Origin: Nitrospirota bacterium
GTDB taxonomy: Bacteria; Nitrospirota; Nitrospiria; Nitrospirales; Nitrospiraceae
Assembly (NCBI GenBank): GCA_018971525.1
Contig: JAGXAR010000020.1
Span: forward strand, 1-58,971
Reading direction: 5' to 3'
Length of the DNA stretch: 58,971 nucleotides
Shown: positions 1-7,388 of the stretch, one piece after another
Numbering within the stretch: position 1 is the stretch's first letter
Layout of the letters: each line of letters begins with the position of its first letter
The notes under the pieces: generated by a model
What the model was told of the DNA's origin: nothing
The model's input: the letters and a program-made list of their open reading frames with translations, nothing else
The model's database searches: none
Translations under genes and position numbers: made by a program

Positions 1-35
1 ATCCTCTTTCCTTCAGTAGGCGTTCCGCACCCTGG

Positions 36-1739
36 TTACTTGGCCCCGGCAGGGACAGGACTGCCTTCAGGTGCGTGCCCCTTCGAATCGGAAGGCCGAA
101 GGGTCACGAGAATGGCGAAACTCACGACTGCATAGAAGACGACAGTAATTGCAGTAATCCACCAGGCGGAATACGATAGCGTCGGGGTGAAGGACTCCGC
201 GGTGAAGTCGGGCAACAAATTGTACGTGTGGTAGTACTTCCGCAGCAGCGAACGGACTGCGCCCATCAAGCCCATCGTCCAAATCGCGCTGAAGGCCAGG
301 AAGACCAGCACGAACTGGGAGACGAAATCGATCTTTCCCCAGACAATCGTGCCCTGACTGATAGCCCGGTTATAAATGACGTAATTGACGACCGTGACGA
401 ACACCAGCGTGAACGCCGCCGAGTTCTTGGCCGGCATCAACGCCAGGAAGTTCCAATCCGACGGCAGCTCCAACTCCGCCACCAGTTTGGCACCGGTGGG
501 AACGAAGCCATGAGGGGTGAGCCAGATGGCATCGCCCACGACGACCATCAAGAAACCCACTTTAATGACGGTCCGCGCAGATACAGTCAGCGGAATGAAT
601 CGACCGACAAGGAACGGGGCCAACAGTAACGGCAGCAAGAACGCCAGCGAGGTCGGGTCGGGAACCGGATAGTCCGTCATCACCTTGGTCATCACCAAGG
701 GGAGCGCCACCATTACGATGGGAGCCAGAATCGTCATCCGAACCTTTTCGACCCCCTCAATTCGTTTCATGCTGAGCCAGATGTAATAGTTGCTGGCCAG
801 AAAGATGAGCCCGATCATCGCTCCCTGCATTTCGAAAAACATCGAAAGCTGGTCGGCCATCATGTATGGGCAGATCGACGCATCGTAGTCGCAGAGTTCG
901 TACGCCAACAGATAACCCATGAAGGGCAGGAACAGCAGAGCGCCCACGCCGATTAGATTTCCGACAAAGCCCATCCAATCGTAGTAGGCCCGCTCTTCTT
1001 CTTTTTTCGCCCCCATATACATGTAAGCGGCGATCAAGCCCGCCACAAATCCTCCGAACGTCACGTTACCGACGAGACGGTGGAGATTGAGGGGCATCCA
1101 GCTATAGTTGAAGATCTTGTCCCACAACGTCGCCGTTGCGAGGAACTCTTGCGGCGAAATACCCTCAGCCTTCACCGGCGTATTCATGAACGACGTCGGG
1201 CCGTCGATCACGAACAGCGTGATCGTCCCGATCAGATTCAAGAGCACGCCGAGGGCGATATGACGGGCCTTCTTCTCGCCCTTCCAGGCGTCCCACGTAT
1301 AGAAATACATGTACAGCAAGATCGTCTCGCTGATGAACAGCAGCGGGTAGATCACCGCAAACACGAGATAGAAGTGATTGATGAGCCACGTGGTGAACTG
1401 CGGGTACGTCGCGAGGAGCACGAAAATAAAAAGACCACCGGTGAGGGCGGTCATGCTGTAGAGGATGACCGTCACCTTTGTGACCTCTTTTGCCAAGCGA
1501 TCGTACCGGGGATCCTGCTTCCGATACCCCAACCATTCTGAGATCACAACAAAGATCGGGGCGCCGAGAATGAACCCCGCAAACAGAATGTGAAGCTGGG
1601 CGACGATCCATACCGCGGTCCGATTCCCCGTATAGGGAAACTCCACGGGAGGCGCGCCAGGAGCTTGGGCATACGCCACTCCTCCGAACAACGCCAGAAG
1701 CGCACATGCCGCCAGGAGACTGCGCTGCCACGTTTTCAT
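36..1739 (-). CDS. Cytochrome bd-like oxidase subunit I (CydA family)
   Basis: A 567-residue polytopic membrane protein with an N-terminal signal-like segment (cleavage plausible after VAYAQA). It resembles CydA, the heme-bearing subunit of cytochrome bd quinol oxidases. Visible candidate heme ligands are H50 (AQLHILF), H122 (INHFYLVF) and H220 (LNLHRLVG); E138 (FISETILLYM) and the FMNTP stretch near 184-188 match conserved CydA positions. The quinol-loop signature GWxxxExGRQPW is not visible, so electron donor and product are uncertain. It lies 38 bp downstream of a cytochrome c lipoprotein gene on the same strand, suggesting co-transcription and electron delivery by that cytochrome. Such bd-like proteins are known from Nitrospira. 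No cydB partner is in the window. The family call is firm; oxygen reductase activity is an inference. Confidence 0.85.
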   Translation of the reverse strand: MKTWQRSLLAACALLALFGGVAYAQAPGAPPVEFPYTGNRTAVWIVAQLHILFAGFILGAPIFVVISEWLGYRKQDPRYDRLAKEVTKVTVILYSMTALTGGLFIFVLLATYPQFTTWLINHFYLVFAVIYPLLFISETILLYMYFYTWDAWKGEKKARHIALGVLLNLIGTITLFVIDGPTSFMNTPVKAEGISPQEFLATATLWDKIFNYSWMPLNLHRLVGNVTFGGFVAGLIAAYMYMGAKKEEERAYYDWMGFVGNLIGVGALLFLPFMGYLLAYELCDYDASICPYMMADQLSMFFEMQGAMIGLIFLASNYYIWLSMKRIEGVEKVRMTILAPIVMVALPLVMTKVMTDYPVPDPTSLAFLLPLLLAPFLVGRFIPLTVSARTVIKVGFLMVVVGDAIWLTPHGFVPTGAKLVAELELPSDWNFLALMPAKNSAAFTLVFVTVVNYVIYNRAISQGTIVWGKIDFVSQFVLVFLAFSAIWTMGLMGAVRSLLRKYYHTYNLLPDFTAESFTPTLSYSAWWITAITVVFYAVVSFAILVTLRPSDSKGHAPEGSPVPAGAK

Positions 1740-1777
1740 GATGTTTCGCCGCCCCTCCTCACTAGATTGAAGTCAGC

Positions 1778-2332
1778 TTAGTTGCCCGCTGGTGCCGGAG
1801 CGGCAGCAGGTGCCGCCGCCGGCGCTGCGGCTGCAGGAGCAGCCGAGACGCTCGCTGCATCAACCCATGATTTCTTGTCGGCGTCCCATCCCTTGCCAGC
1901 CAGCCCGAAGTTCCGCTCATACAACAGCAGCTTCCAGCGGTCTTCGTCTGACAGCTTGCTCTTCCACGCCTTCATCTTCGTATTGGGAACCCCTTCGGAA
2001 ATCCGCCAGAACCACACGGAATCGGAGTAGAGCTTCATCCGCTCGCCGTTTCGGAAGTCACGGGCACCCGCCTTCACCGGCTTGCCGTCCTTGCCATGGC
2101 AGCTGGCACAATTCACATCGGGGTTTGTCTCTCCAATGAAGAGCTTCCGCCCTTCTTCCATTTTGGCCGCATCGGCCCACCAACCGGCCGGCATATGCTT
2201 GTCGGCGTACTCAGCAGGAGCTGGCGGCGGCGGAACGACCGGCCCCTCTGCTTCCCCCCCGCACGCCACAATGAAGAGCCCCATCCCCAACACAACCGCC
2301 AGCTGCGCAACTTTCATTTGCTTCATAACCAT
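1778..2332 (-). CDS. Cytochrome c lipoprotein
   Basis: A 184-residue class I c-type cytochrome. The start ATG (MVMKQ) was chosen because AAGGAG lies 6 nt upstream, better placed than the longer reading. A lipobox-like FIVAC (Cys24) predicts membrane anchoring on the outer face of the inner membrane. The heme-binding CASCH is at residues 75-79, and Met in VPNTKMKAW is the likely distal ligand. The C-terminus is low-complexity Ala/Pro (APAAAPAAAPAPAG), probably a flexible tail. It precedes the bd-like oxidase gene by 38 bp on the same strand and is the likely electron-transfer partner of that protein. The upstream gene is separated by a terminator, so this pair probably has its own promoter. 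Confidence 0.88.
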   Translation of the reverse strand: MVMKQMKVAQLAVVLGMGLFIVACGGEAEGPVVPPPPAPAEYADKHMPAGWWADAAKMEEGRKLFIGETNPDVNCASCHGKDGKPVKAGARDFRNGERMKLYSDSVWFWRISEGVPNTKMKAWKSKLSDEDRWKLLLYERNFGLAGKGWDADKKSWVDAASVSAAPAAAAPAAAPAAAPAPAGN

Positions 2333-2388
2333 CCCGTGCTCCTTTTTTCCCGGCCACATCAATGACGTTCTACTTTCAACCTAAGACG

Positions 2389-2432
2389 AAAAAAAACGCT
2401 TTCACGGGGAGATAATCACCCCTGTAAAAGCG
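2389..2432 (-). terminator. Rho-independent terminator
   Basis: Read on the minus strand, CGCTTTTACAGGGG pairs with CCCCGTGAAAGCG around a 9-nt loop (about 13 pairs, one bulge, one wobble) and is followed directly by eight T. It sits downstream of the 2529-3068 gene and upstream of the cytochrome c gene, separating the two transcription units. Confidence 0.85.
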
Positions 2433-2528
2433 CCGATCCTAACGAATCCCGTGACGCCACTCGCATGCCCCCGCCACTTCAAGTAACCGATCCAGCGAGG
2501 TGCACATCAGCCCCACGGACCGCTTCGG

Positions 2529-3068
2529 TTATTTCTTGCGCTTGCCCTGAGACTTCCCTCGTTTCTGTTCCTGCTTCCGCCATGAACGAATCAGTTTGAC
2601 CCCGACAAACCCACCGACTGCGGCCGCCACGGCCCCCAACCCTAAATAGACCGCCAGAGGAGCACTTTCCCTGTCGTGGATACAGCCGGCTCCAAAATTG
2701 ACCTGGATTCCTCGCTCTGCCTCCAGATCCTTCGGGTCAAACGAGACCTTCTGTTGCTGCTGCTCCCCCCTGGCTTCAATCAGCAGCGGATCGCCGAGAT
2801 TGTCGTTATGGAGATGAAACGCCGCCTTGTAATAGCCGTTTCCATCGGTCTTGACAATCTGTCCGTAGGAGATCCTTGTATCCTTCACGAGAACGTCTAT
2901 GTTCGCGCTCCCTTTTCCATCTGCCCCGCATACAAACCCTTCGACCGTGAACCGATGGTCGGCTTCATGCGTCGCAGACACGACCGAAGGGATACCACCC
3001 ACCATTGCAATGGCTAGGATCCATTCCCGCCACCGTGATTCACTCTGTGCGATCTGTCTTCGCCTCAC
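2529..3068 (-). CDS. Exported protein with Ig/carboxypeptidase-regulatory-like domain and C-terminal anchor
   Basis: A 179-residue protein of unknown function. An N-terminal hydrophobic signal (ILAIAMVGGIPSVVSA) is followed by a beta-rich region (about 40-130) reminiscent of small carboxypeptidase-regulatory or Ig-like folds (FTVEGFVCGADGKG, TDGNGYYKAAF). A single transmembrane segment (about 140-160) and a strongly basic tail (KQEQKRGKSQGKRKK) follow. The topology would place the folded domain outside and the Lys/Arg tail in the cytoplasm. Two cysteines (FVCG, GAGCIH) could form a disulfide. A terminator follows the gene. The domain call is by pattern only. Confidence 0.6.
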   Translation of the reverse strand: MRRRQIAQSESRWREWILAIAMVGGIPSVVSATHEADHRFTVEGFVCGADGKGSANIDVLVKDTRISYGQIVKTDGNGYYKAAFHLHNDNLGDPLLIEARGEQQQQKVSFDPKDLEAERGIQVNFGAGCIHDRESAPLAVYLGLGAVAAAVGGFVGVKLIRSWRKQEQKRGKSQGKRKK

Positions 3069-3320
3069 GTACTCCGGACTGACGCCTCTTCCCGTCGCCG
3101 AACCCTTGCGTCCGCCTCATACAACACAACATTTGAGCACCAGTGATTCCGGCCAATTTTGAGGCCGACCCTTTTAACATAGCCCCTACCCTTTGTCAAC
3201 GAATTGACGGCCCGACCGGATGGAGAGGCAAACCCCTTTCCGAGTGCTTGGAGAGGGCATTTGCGATGAACCTGTGTGGAGAAAAGTGAGAAGGAAAAAG
3301 TCGGTCGGCAGACGGAGAAC

Positions 3321-3716
3321 TTACAGAATTCCTCGTGCTTTTGCGTCGACTGCGACACGTTCCACTTCGGCTCGTCGTTCCGAGTCCTTCTTGGCGATCC
3401 AGCTCTCCCAGGATTTCCCAGTGGCCGTATCTTCACCGGTGAAGGCGATCGCGGAAATCTGGTCATAGCGAATGTGTCGTGTCTGAGAACTGTCGGAAGG
3501 GAACAGTTCAAGATAGGAGTCGGAACCGTTGACCTGACGATTGAAGAGATACCCGCTGAGGGATTCGCCGGATTTCAATGAAACCGTCACATCGCCGCGA
3601 TAATCGAACGCCAACTCCACCGCTTCTGCCAGCTCAGCAGAAGAAGCCGGCTGAAATACGCGGCCTTCGAGCGACCCCGCTACACCTCCGACACTATGGT
3701 TCTTGGTATCAGTCAT
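3321..3716 (-). CDS. Conserved-looking hypothetical protein next to hpnH
   Basis: A 131-residue soluble protein, taken from the internal ATG (MTDTKNHSVGG) because the longer reading runs into low-complexity intergenic sequence with GTGAAGCG-type motifs. The central part (VTVSLKSGESLSGYLFNR ... YLELF ... IRYDQISAIAFTG) has the alternating pattern of an SH3/LSm-like beta-barrel; the C-terminus is charged and helical. It lies 88 bp downstream of hpnH on the same strand, so a link to that gene is possible but unproven. No Shine-Dalgarno is obvious. I do not recognise a named family. Confidence 0.55.
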   Translation of the reverse strand: MTDTKNHSVGGVAGSLEGRVFQPASSAELAEAVELAFDYRGDVTVSLKSGESLSGYLFNRQVNGSDSYLELFPSDSSQTRHIRYDQISAIAFTGEDTATGKSWESWIAKKDSERRAEVERVAVDAKARGIL

Positions 3717-3804
3717 GAGAGTAACGGCTTTCGTGAACCGTATCTCGTGAAGCGTATGATTTTCTCGCGGACGACGAGAGACGAGCGACGCTTCACGCAA
3801 TCTG

Positions 3805-4821
3805 TCATCGCGAGGTAGGGAGCACCGTCAACTTGATGGTCCGGCCAAACCCGGACAGCGTGCCAAACGTATCTTCGACTGCAGACGCTTCATAACCGCA
3901 ATGCACCATGCAATCAGCGCATTTCTCATTCCGCCCCGTTCCGTAATGGTCCCACTCCGTGCTGTCCATCAGTTCACGGAACGTCTTCGCGTAGCCCTCT
4001 TGGAGCAAATAGCAGGGCTTCTGCCATCCGAAGACGTTATAGGTCGGATTGCCCCAGGGCGTACATTCGTACTCCCGCCGCCCCATCAAGAAATCTAAGA
4101 ACAGCGGCGACTGATTGAACTGCCATCCCTTCTTCGGACTCCCCAAAATACGGGAAAACAATTCCCTCGTGCGCTCTCGCTTCAGAAAATGCTGTTGGTC
4201 CGGCGCCTTCTGATAGCTGTACCCAGGAGAAATCATCATGCCTTCGACGCCGAGCTCCATCATCGCATCGAAAAACTTCCGCACGCGCTCCGGGTTGGCA
4301 TCATCAAAGAGGGTCGTATTGGTCGTGACCCGGTGCCCCCGCTTCAGCGCCGCTTTGATCGCCTTCACCGCCACGTCATAAACACCGTCTCGGCAGACCG
4401 CCAAATCATGCTCCTCGCGCAGACCGTCCATGTGGACGCTGAACGTGAGAAACTTTGAGGGCTGATACTCGTCGAGTTTTCGCTCCATCAAAATCGCATT
4501 GGTGCAGAGATACACGTACCGCTGCTGCGCAACCAGGCCGCGAACAATCGCGGGCATCTCGGGATGGATCATCGGTTCGCCGCCGGGAATGCTGACGATC
4601 GGGGCGCCACACTCCTCCGCCGCCGCCCAACACTGCTCGGGTGTGAGGCGTTTATCCAGCACATGATCGGGATACTGAATCTTTCCGCAACCGGCACAGG
4701 CCAAATTGCAACGGAACAAGGGTTCCAGCATCAAGACGAGCGGATACCGCTTCACTCTGCTCAGCTTCCGGGTGAGCACGTACTTCGTCACGGTAAACAT
4801 CTGGGAAAGCGGAACGGCCAT
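3805..4821 (-). CDS. hpnH: Hopanoid biosynthesis radical SAM protein HpnH (adenosylhopene transferase)
   Basis: A 338-residue radical SAM enzyme. The family joins the 5'-deoxyadenosyl radical to diploptene to make adenosylhopane, the first step toward side-chain-extended hopanoids. The 4Fe-4S motif CxxxCxxC is visible as CNLACAGC (C38, C42, C45). Further conserved features are the SIPGGEPMIHPE segment, the YVYLCTNAIL strand and a C-terminal Cys-rich segment (NEKCADCMVHCGYE) typical of HpnH. Length and N-terminus (VPLSQMFTVTKYVL) fit the family. Shc and the other hpn genes are not in this window. This is one of the more certain assignments here and supports a hopanoid-making Gram-negative host. 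Confidence 0.93.
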   Translation of the reverse strand: MAVPLSQMFTVTKYVLTRKLSRVKRYPLVLMLEPLFRCNLACAGCGKIQYPDHVLDKRLTPEQCWAAAEECGAPIVSIPGGEPMIHPEMPAIVRGLVAQQRYVYLCTNAILMERKLDEYQPSKFLTFSVHMDGLREEHDLAVCRDGVYDVAVKAIKAALKRGHRVTTNTTLFDDANPERVRKFFDAMMELGVEGMMISPGYSYQKAPDQQHFLKRERTRELFSRILGSPKKGWQFNQSPLFLDFLMGRREYECTPWGNPTYNVFGWQKPCYLLQEGYAKTFRELMDSTEWDHYGTGRNEKCADCMVHCGYEASAVEDTFGTLSGFGRTIKLTVLPTSR

Positions 4822-5082
4822 TCCTCTCTCTCCTCCTACTTAGTCTGTTTCATGAGGGGCTGCGACCTGCAGCTGGACTTGCTGACCAGAAACGTCGCAA
4901 ATCCTAACACTCTCTAGAACAGTCGTCAATTTTCTCCGTACGTTAACCCTACCGCATTACGTTCAAGGGACTCAATCGCCACATATCATAGAAGGGGGCG
5001 GCAGGAGTAGGTGGCACGAGTCTCACCAAGCACATTGAAAATCCTGCACTCACACGACCTACGAAGCCTCGCAAGCTGTATT

Positions 5083-5127
5083 TGGAGGCGCCGGGCGGGT
5101 TCGAACCGCCGCATCGCAGTTTTGCAG
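5083..5127 (-). pseudogene. 3' fragment of tRNA-Cys(GCA), likely attachment-site remnant
   Basis: Read on the minus strand this gives anticodon loop CTGCAAA (anticodon GCA), the 3' anticodon strand ACTGC, a perfect T-arm (GGCGG-TTCGAAC-CCGCC), acceptor 3' strand CGGCGCC, U73 and CCA. U73 is the Cys identity discriminator. The 5' half is missing: the bases preceding the loop (GCGCA) cannot pair with ACTGC and no GGCGCCG acceptor strand lies within 50 nt. A 3' half ending exactly at the anticodon loop is what site-specific integration into a tRNA gene leaves behind. No intact tRNA-Cys is seen elsewhere in the window. Confidence 0.7.
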
Positions 5128-5616
5128 TGCGCCCGACGAGCCTACGACCACTGATGCTCAGGAGCGACAGACTACGCCGCCAGAGGAGTGAAATCAAGGG
5201 GTTTGCGTCTTTTGATTGGAATCAACTGCTATTGAGTTAGATCCTCAACCGGGACCAAAATCGGGAGTGGAACCGGGAGTAAAACCGGGATCAGGGTTTA
5301 TTGGTAGATAGACCTGAGGCTCTCGTTGTGGTTCGAGTCCTGATCGGGTCCCCGATCTGTACCCTTTGCGAACCCTGAGATCCGAAGTCCTGCCGAGTAT
5401 TCCTGAGACTAAGAGTGAGCAAGAATGACAGACAGCGACGCTACCCTTATGGATACAGGGGATTAGGCCATTTGGCTATGCGATCAGTGGTGATAGAGGT
5501 ACATTGGCAGCCGTGACAAAAACTGGGACCGAACCGTAACCAAAAGATTGGGGCGATTATCCCGAACAAACATGGTAGCGCAAGGCAGGTTAGGCTCTCG
5601 ATGGTTGATCGGTGCC
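5128..5616. other. Gene-free, lower-GC stretch at island edge
   Basis: I find no convincing gene. It holds a short internal repeat (ATCGGGAGTGG, ACCGGGAGTAA, ACCGGGATCAG at about 5255-5296) and, at 5350-5377, a 28-nt sequence matching 22655-22682 at 25 of 28 positions. A short plus-strand reading near 5480-5535 (RGTLAAVTKTGTEP) faintly resembles an integrase C-terminus, too weak to call. Confidence 0.4.
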
Positions 5617-6495
5617 TTAATCGGCATATTCATAATCGGAGTGTGGAATGATATCGAAGCGTTTGGCTTTAAAATCATACCGCCGCAAGAACGCAGTTCG
5701 ACGGATCTTCCCAATGGTGTCTTTATATTCGATATATCCCAAAGCGAACAAACGATCTCCTGTCGTCGTAGCGTCAGACTCTTCTTCAAATCCGGCCACG
5801 AACTCAAAGTCGGTAACTGGTTGAGACGGAACGGTAACCAACATGCCTGTTTCGATGGGGATGGATTGGACAATTTTGGCGGCATACGGTGGGATAGCTG
5901 GCAATGGTTTAGTGGGAGTGTGCCACCACAGTTTGGTGCTGGAACACACAACTGTTGCGAGACTCTCGCCGGTGTTGACCATCTCGTATCCAATGTCAAC
6001 GGATTCTCCGTCATCGCCAACTTTGTTGATGGAAAATCGTCGGACGATAATTTTGGGGCGATGGGTGGCGATAAATTCATGTCTGGCAATCTCGACATTT
6101 TGCTCAGCGGCAATAGCGGCTTTCTCGGTCGCTCTAGTCGCAATCTTCATTTCCGCGACAGTCTCACGCAGTCTACGAGCTTGCCGACCGAACACGAACA
6201 GTTGAAAAATGAAAATAGCGGCTTGAACAATGCCTACAAGAACTAGCGCGCCTGTAAATTTTGTGAGCAGTTGATCATTCGCCGATTTCTCGTCTCGATC
6301 TTTCTTGTCTTGATCGGTCTCGGAATTGGATTTCTGTATCTCTACAACGATGGGGGATTGTTCAGTGCCGCGCGGTTGGGTGTCGGCTTTTTGCCGATTG
6401 TCCTTGGTTATGAATGGTGGTGATGGCTGTGACTGAATTACACCGTTCCCTAGCGAAAGTATGGAAATCAAGAGTAGGCCGGTTATGCGCCCCAT
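5617..6495 (-). CDS. Hypothetical membrane protein with coiled-coil
   Basis: A 292-residue protein. The start at MGRITG gives a signal-like N-terminus. A low-complexity acidic/basic linker (about 30-75: ETDQDKKDRDEKSAND) precedes one clear transmembrane segment (FTGALVLVGIVQAAIFIFQL) and an amphipathic helix likely to form a coiled coil (RRLRETVAEMKIATRATEKA). The C-terminal region is soluble and beta-rich (FIATHRPKIIVRRFSI onward). This architecture is common among uncharacterised accessory membrane proteins. Base composition is visibly AT-richer than the flanking core genes, in keeping with acquired DNA. It overlaps nothing, but ends close to the IS1595 remnant. Function unknown. Confidence 0.6.
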   Translation of the reverse strand: MGRITGLLLISILSLGNGVIQSQPSPPFITKDNRQKADTQPRGTEQSPIVVEIQKSNSETDQDKKDRDEKSANDQLLTKFTGALVLVGIVQAAIFIFQLFVFGRQARRLRETVAEMKIATRATEKAAIAAEQNVEIARHEFIATHRPKIIVRRFSINKVGDDGESVDIGYEMVNTGESLATVVCSSTKLWWHTPTKPLPAIPPYAAKIVQSIPIETGMLVTVPSQPVTDFEFVAGFEEESDATTTGDRLFALGYIEYKDTIGKIRRTAFLRRYDFKAKRFDIIPHSDYEYAD

Positions 6496-6497
6496 GG

Positions 6498-6896
6498 TCA
6501 GCATGCCTTGATTGCTCCACCGAAGATGTCCGCGTTCAGGCGCTGGTTATGCCGGAACTCAAACTCGTTGACGCACAGATGAAGGTACTTCTTGCTAACC
6601 TTGTGGGATGTTCCGACAATCCCGCGTTTCACGATGGACCAAAAGCCTTCGATGATGTTGGTATGAATGGCTCCGCAGACATGCTCTCCCTCGCTGTGAG
6701 GCACCAATCCCTGCGAGAGCATCTTGCTGAGGAAACGATAACCCTGATGGTCATCGGTCGAGATTAAGCTGACCCTGTCCGAGACGGTTTCATTGACGAA
6801 GCGATTCAAGGTAGCTGCATCTGTGCGTTCAATCACGCGAGCCTCAACATTGATAAGACCAAGGGCCAATATGAAAGCTCCTACCATCATGGGCAT
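6498..6896 (-). pseudogene. IS1595-family (ISXO2-like) transposase, 5'-truncated
   Basis: A 132-residue reading matching the C-terminal part of IS1595 DDE transposases: STDDHQGY (second catalytic Asp), then HTNIIEGFWSIVKRGIVGT and the terminal KKYLHLCVNEFEFRHNQR. The N-terminal zinc ribbon and first catalytic Asp are absent, so the copy is dead. The reading overlaps the upstream end of the 5617-6495 gene. No inverted repeats could be assigned. It marks the left part of the island as mobile-element-rich. Confidence 0.8.
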
Positions 6897-6967
6897 CTCC
6901 GTGTGAACCGTAGCAGTTCGTAGGATGGTTCCTAAGGATGAACCGAACGGGAGGGGAAGATGCCATG

Positions 6968-7258
6968 CTAAATCTCGGACAATTTATCAATTAGCAGAGA
7001 CAGCCCGGGTGTCGAGCGGTTCAATTTAGCAACACATAGATTCAGGACGGTTATGCTCTCTTGCTCGGAATCGGTAGTGGTGTCAGTAACGATAAGTGAA
7101 TTATTCTCAATGACACTCGAAAATCGTACGGGCAGACAAGCGCTCATTTTATCAATTCCGTCTTGAACCTGATCGGACGTTAATGGCCTCGTAGCAAAAG
7201 GATCCTCTGGGGAAGGTCCGAGATACTCATAATAGATACGGTACTTGAATTCATTCAT
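6968..7258 (-). CDS. Small hypothetical protein
   Basis: A 96-residue soluble protein starting at MNEFKYRIYYEY; the upstream ATG reading adds nine residues with no better ribosome site. There are no signal, no membrane segment and no recognisable motif. It contains a helix (LTSDQVQDGIDKMSACL) and beta segments (NNSLIVTDTT). The composition is AT-rich like the neighbouring accessory genes. It lies between the IS1595 remnant and the Sel1 gene. Function unknown. Confidence 0.45.
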   Translation of the reverse strand: MNEFKYRIYYEYLGPSPEDPFATRPLTSDQVQDGIDKMSACLPVRFSSVIENNSLIVTDTTTDSEQESITVLNLCVAKLNRSTPGLSLLIDKLSEI

Positions 7259-7388
7259 TTGAGATCGACCCCACGTTTCATGCACTGAACGGTAATATTA
7301 AGGTCCAGAGCTTTAAGGTTATGTCACTCGTCTGGCTCCGCAGGGTATACTGGGCGGGGATCTGATGTTCTTGCACCGCGGACCTTAC

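Noticed and set aside
5480-5540. Integrase C-terminal remnant (RGTLAAVTKTGTEP)
   Set aside because: Similarity is limited to a few residues also common in low-complexity tails; no catalytic motif nearby.
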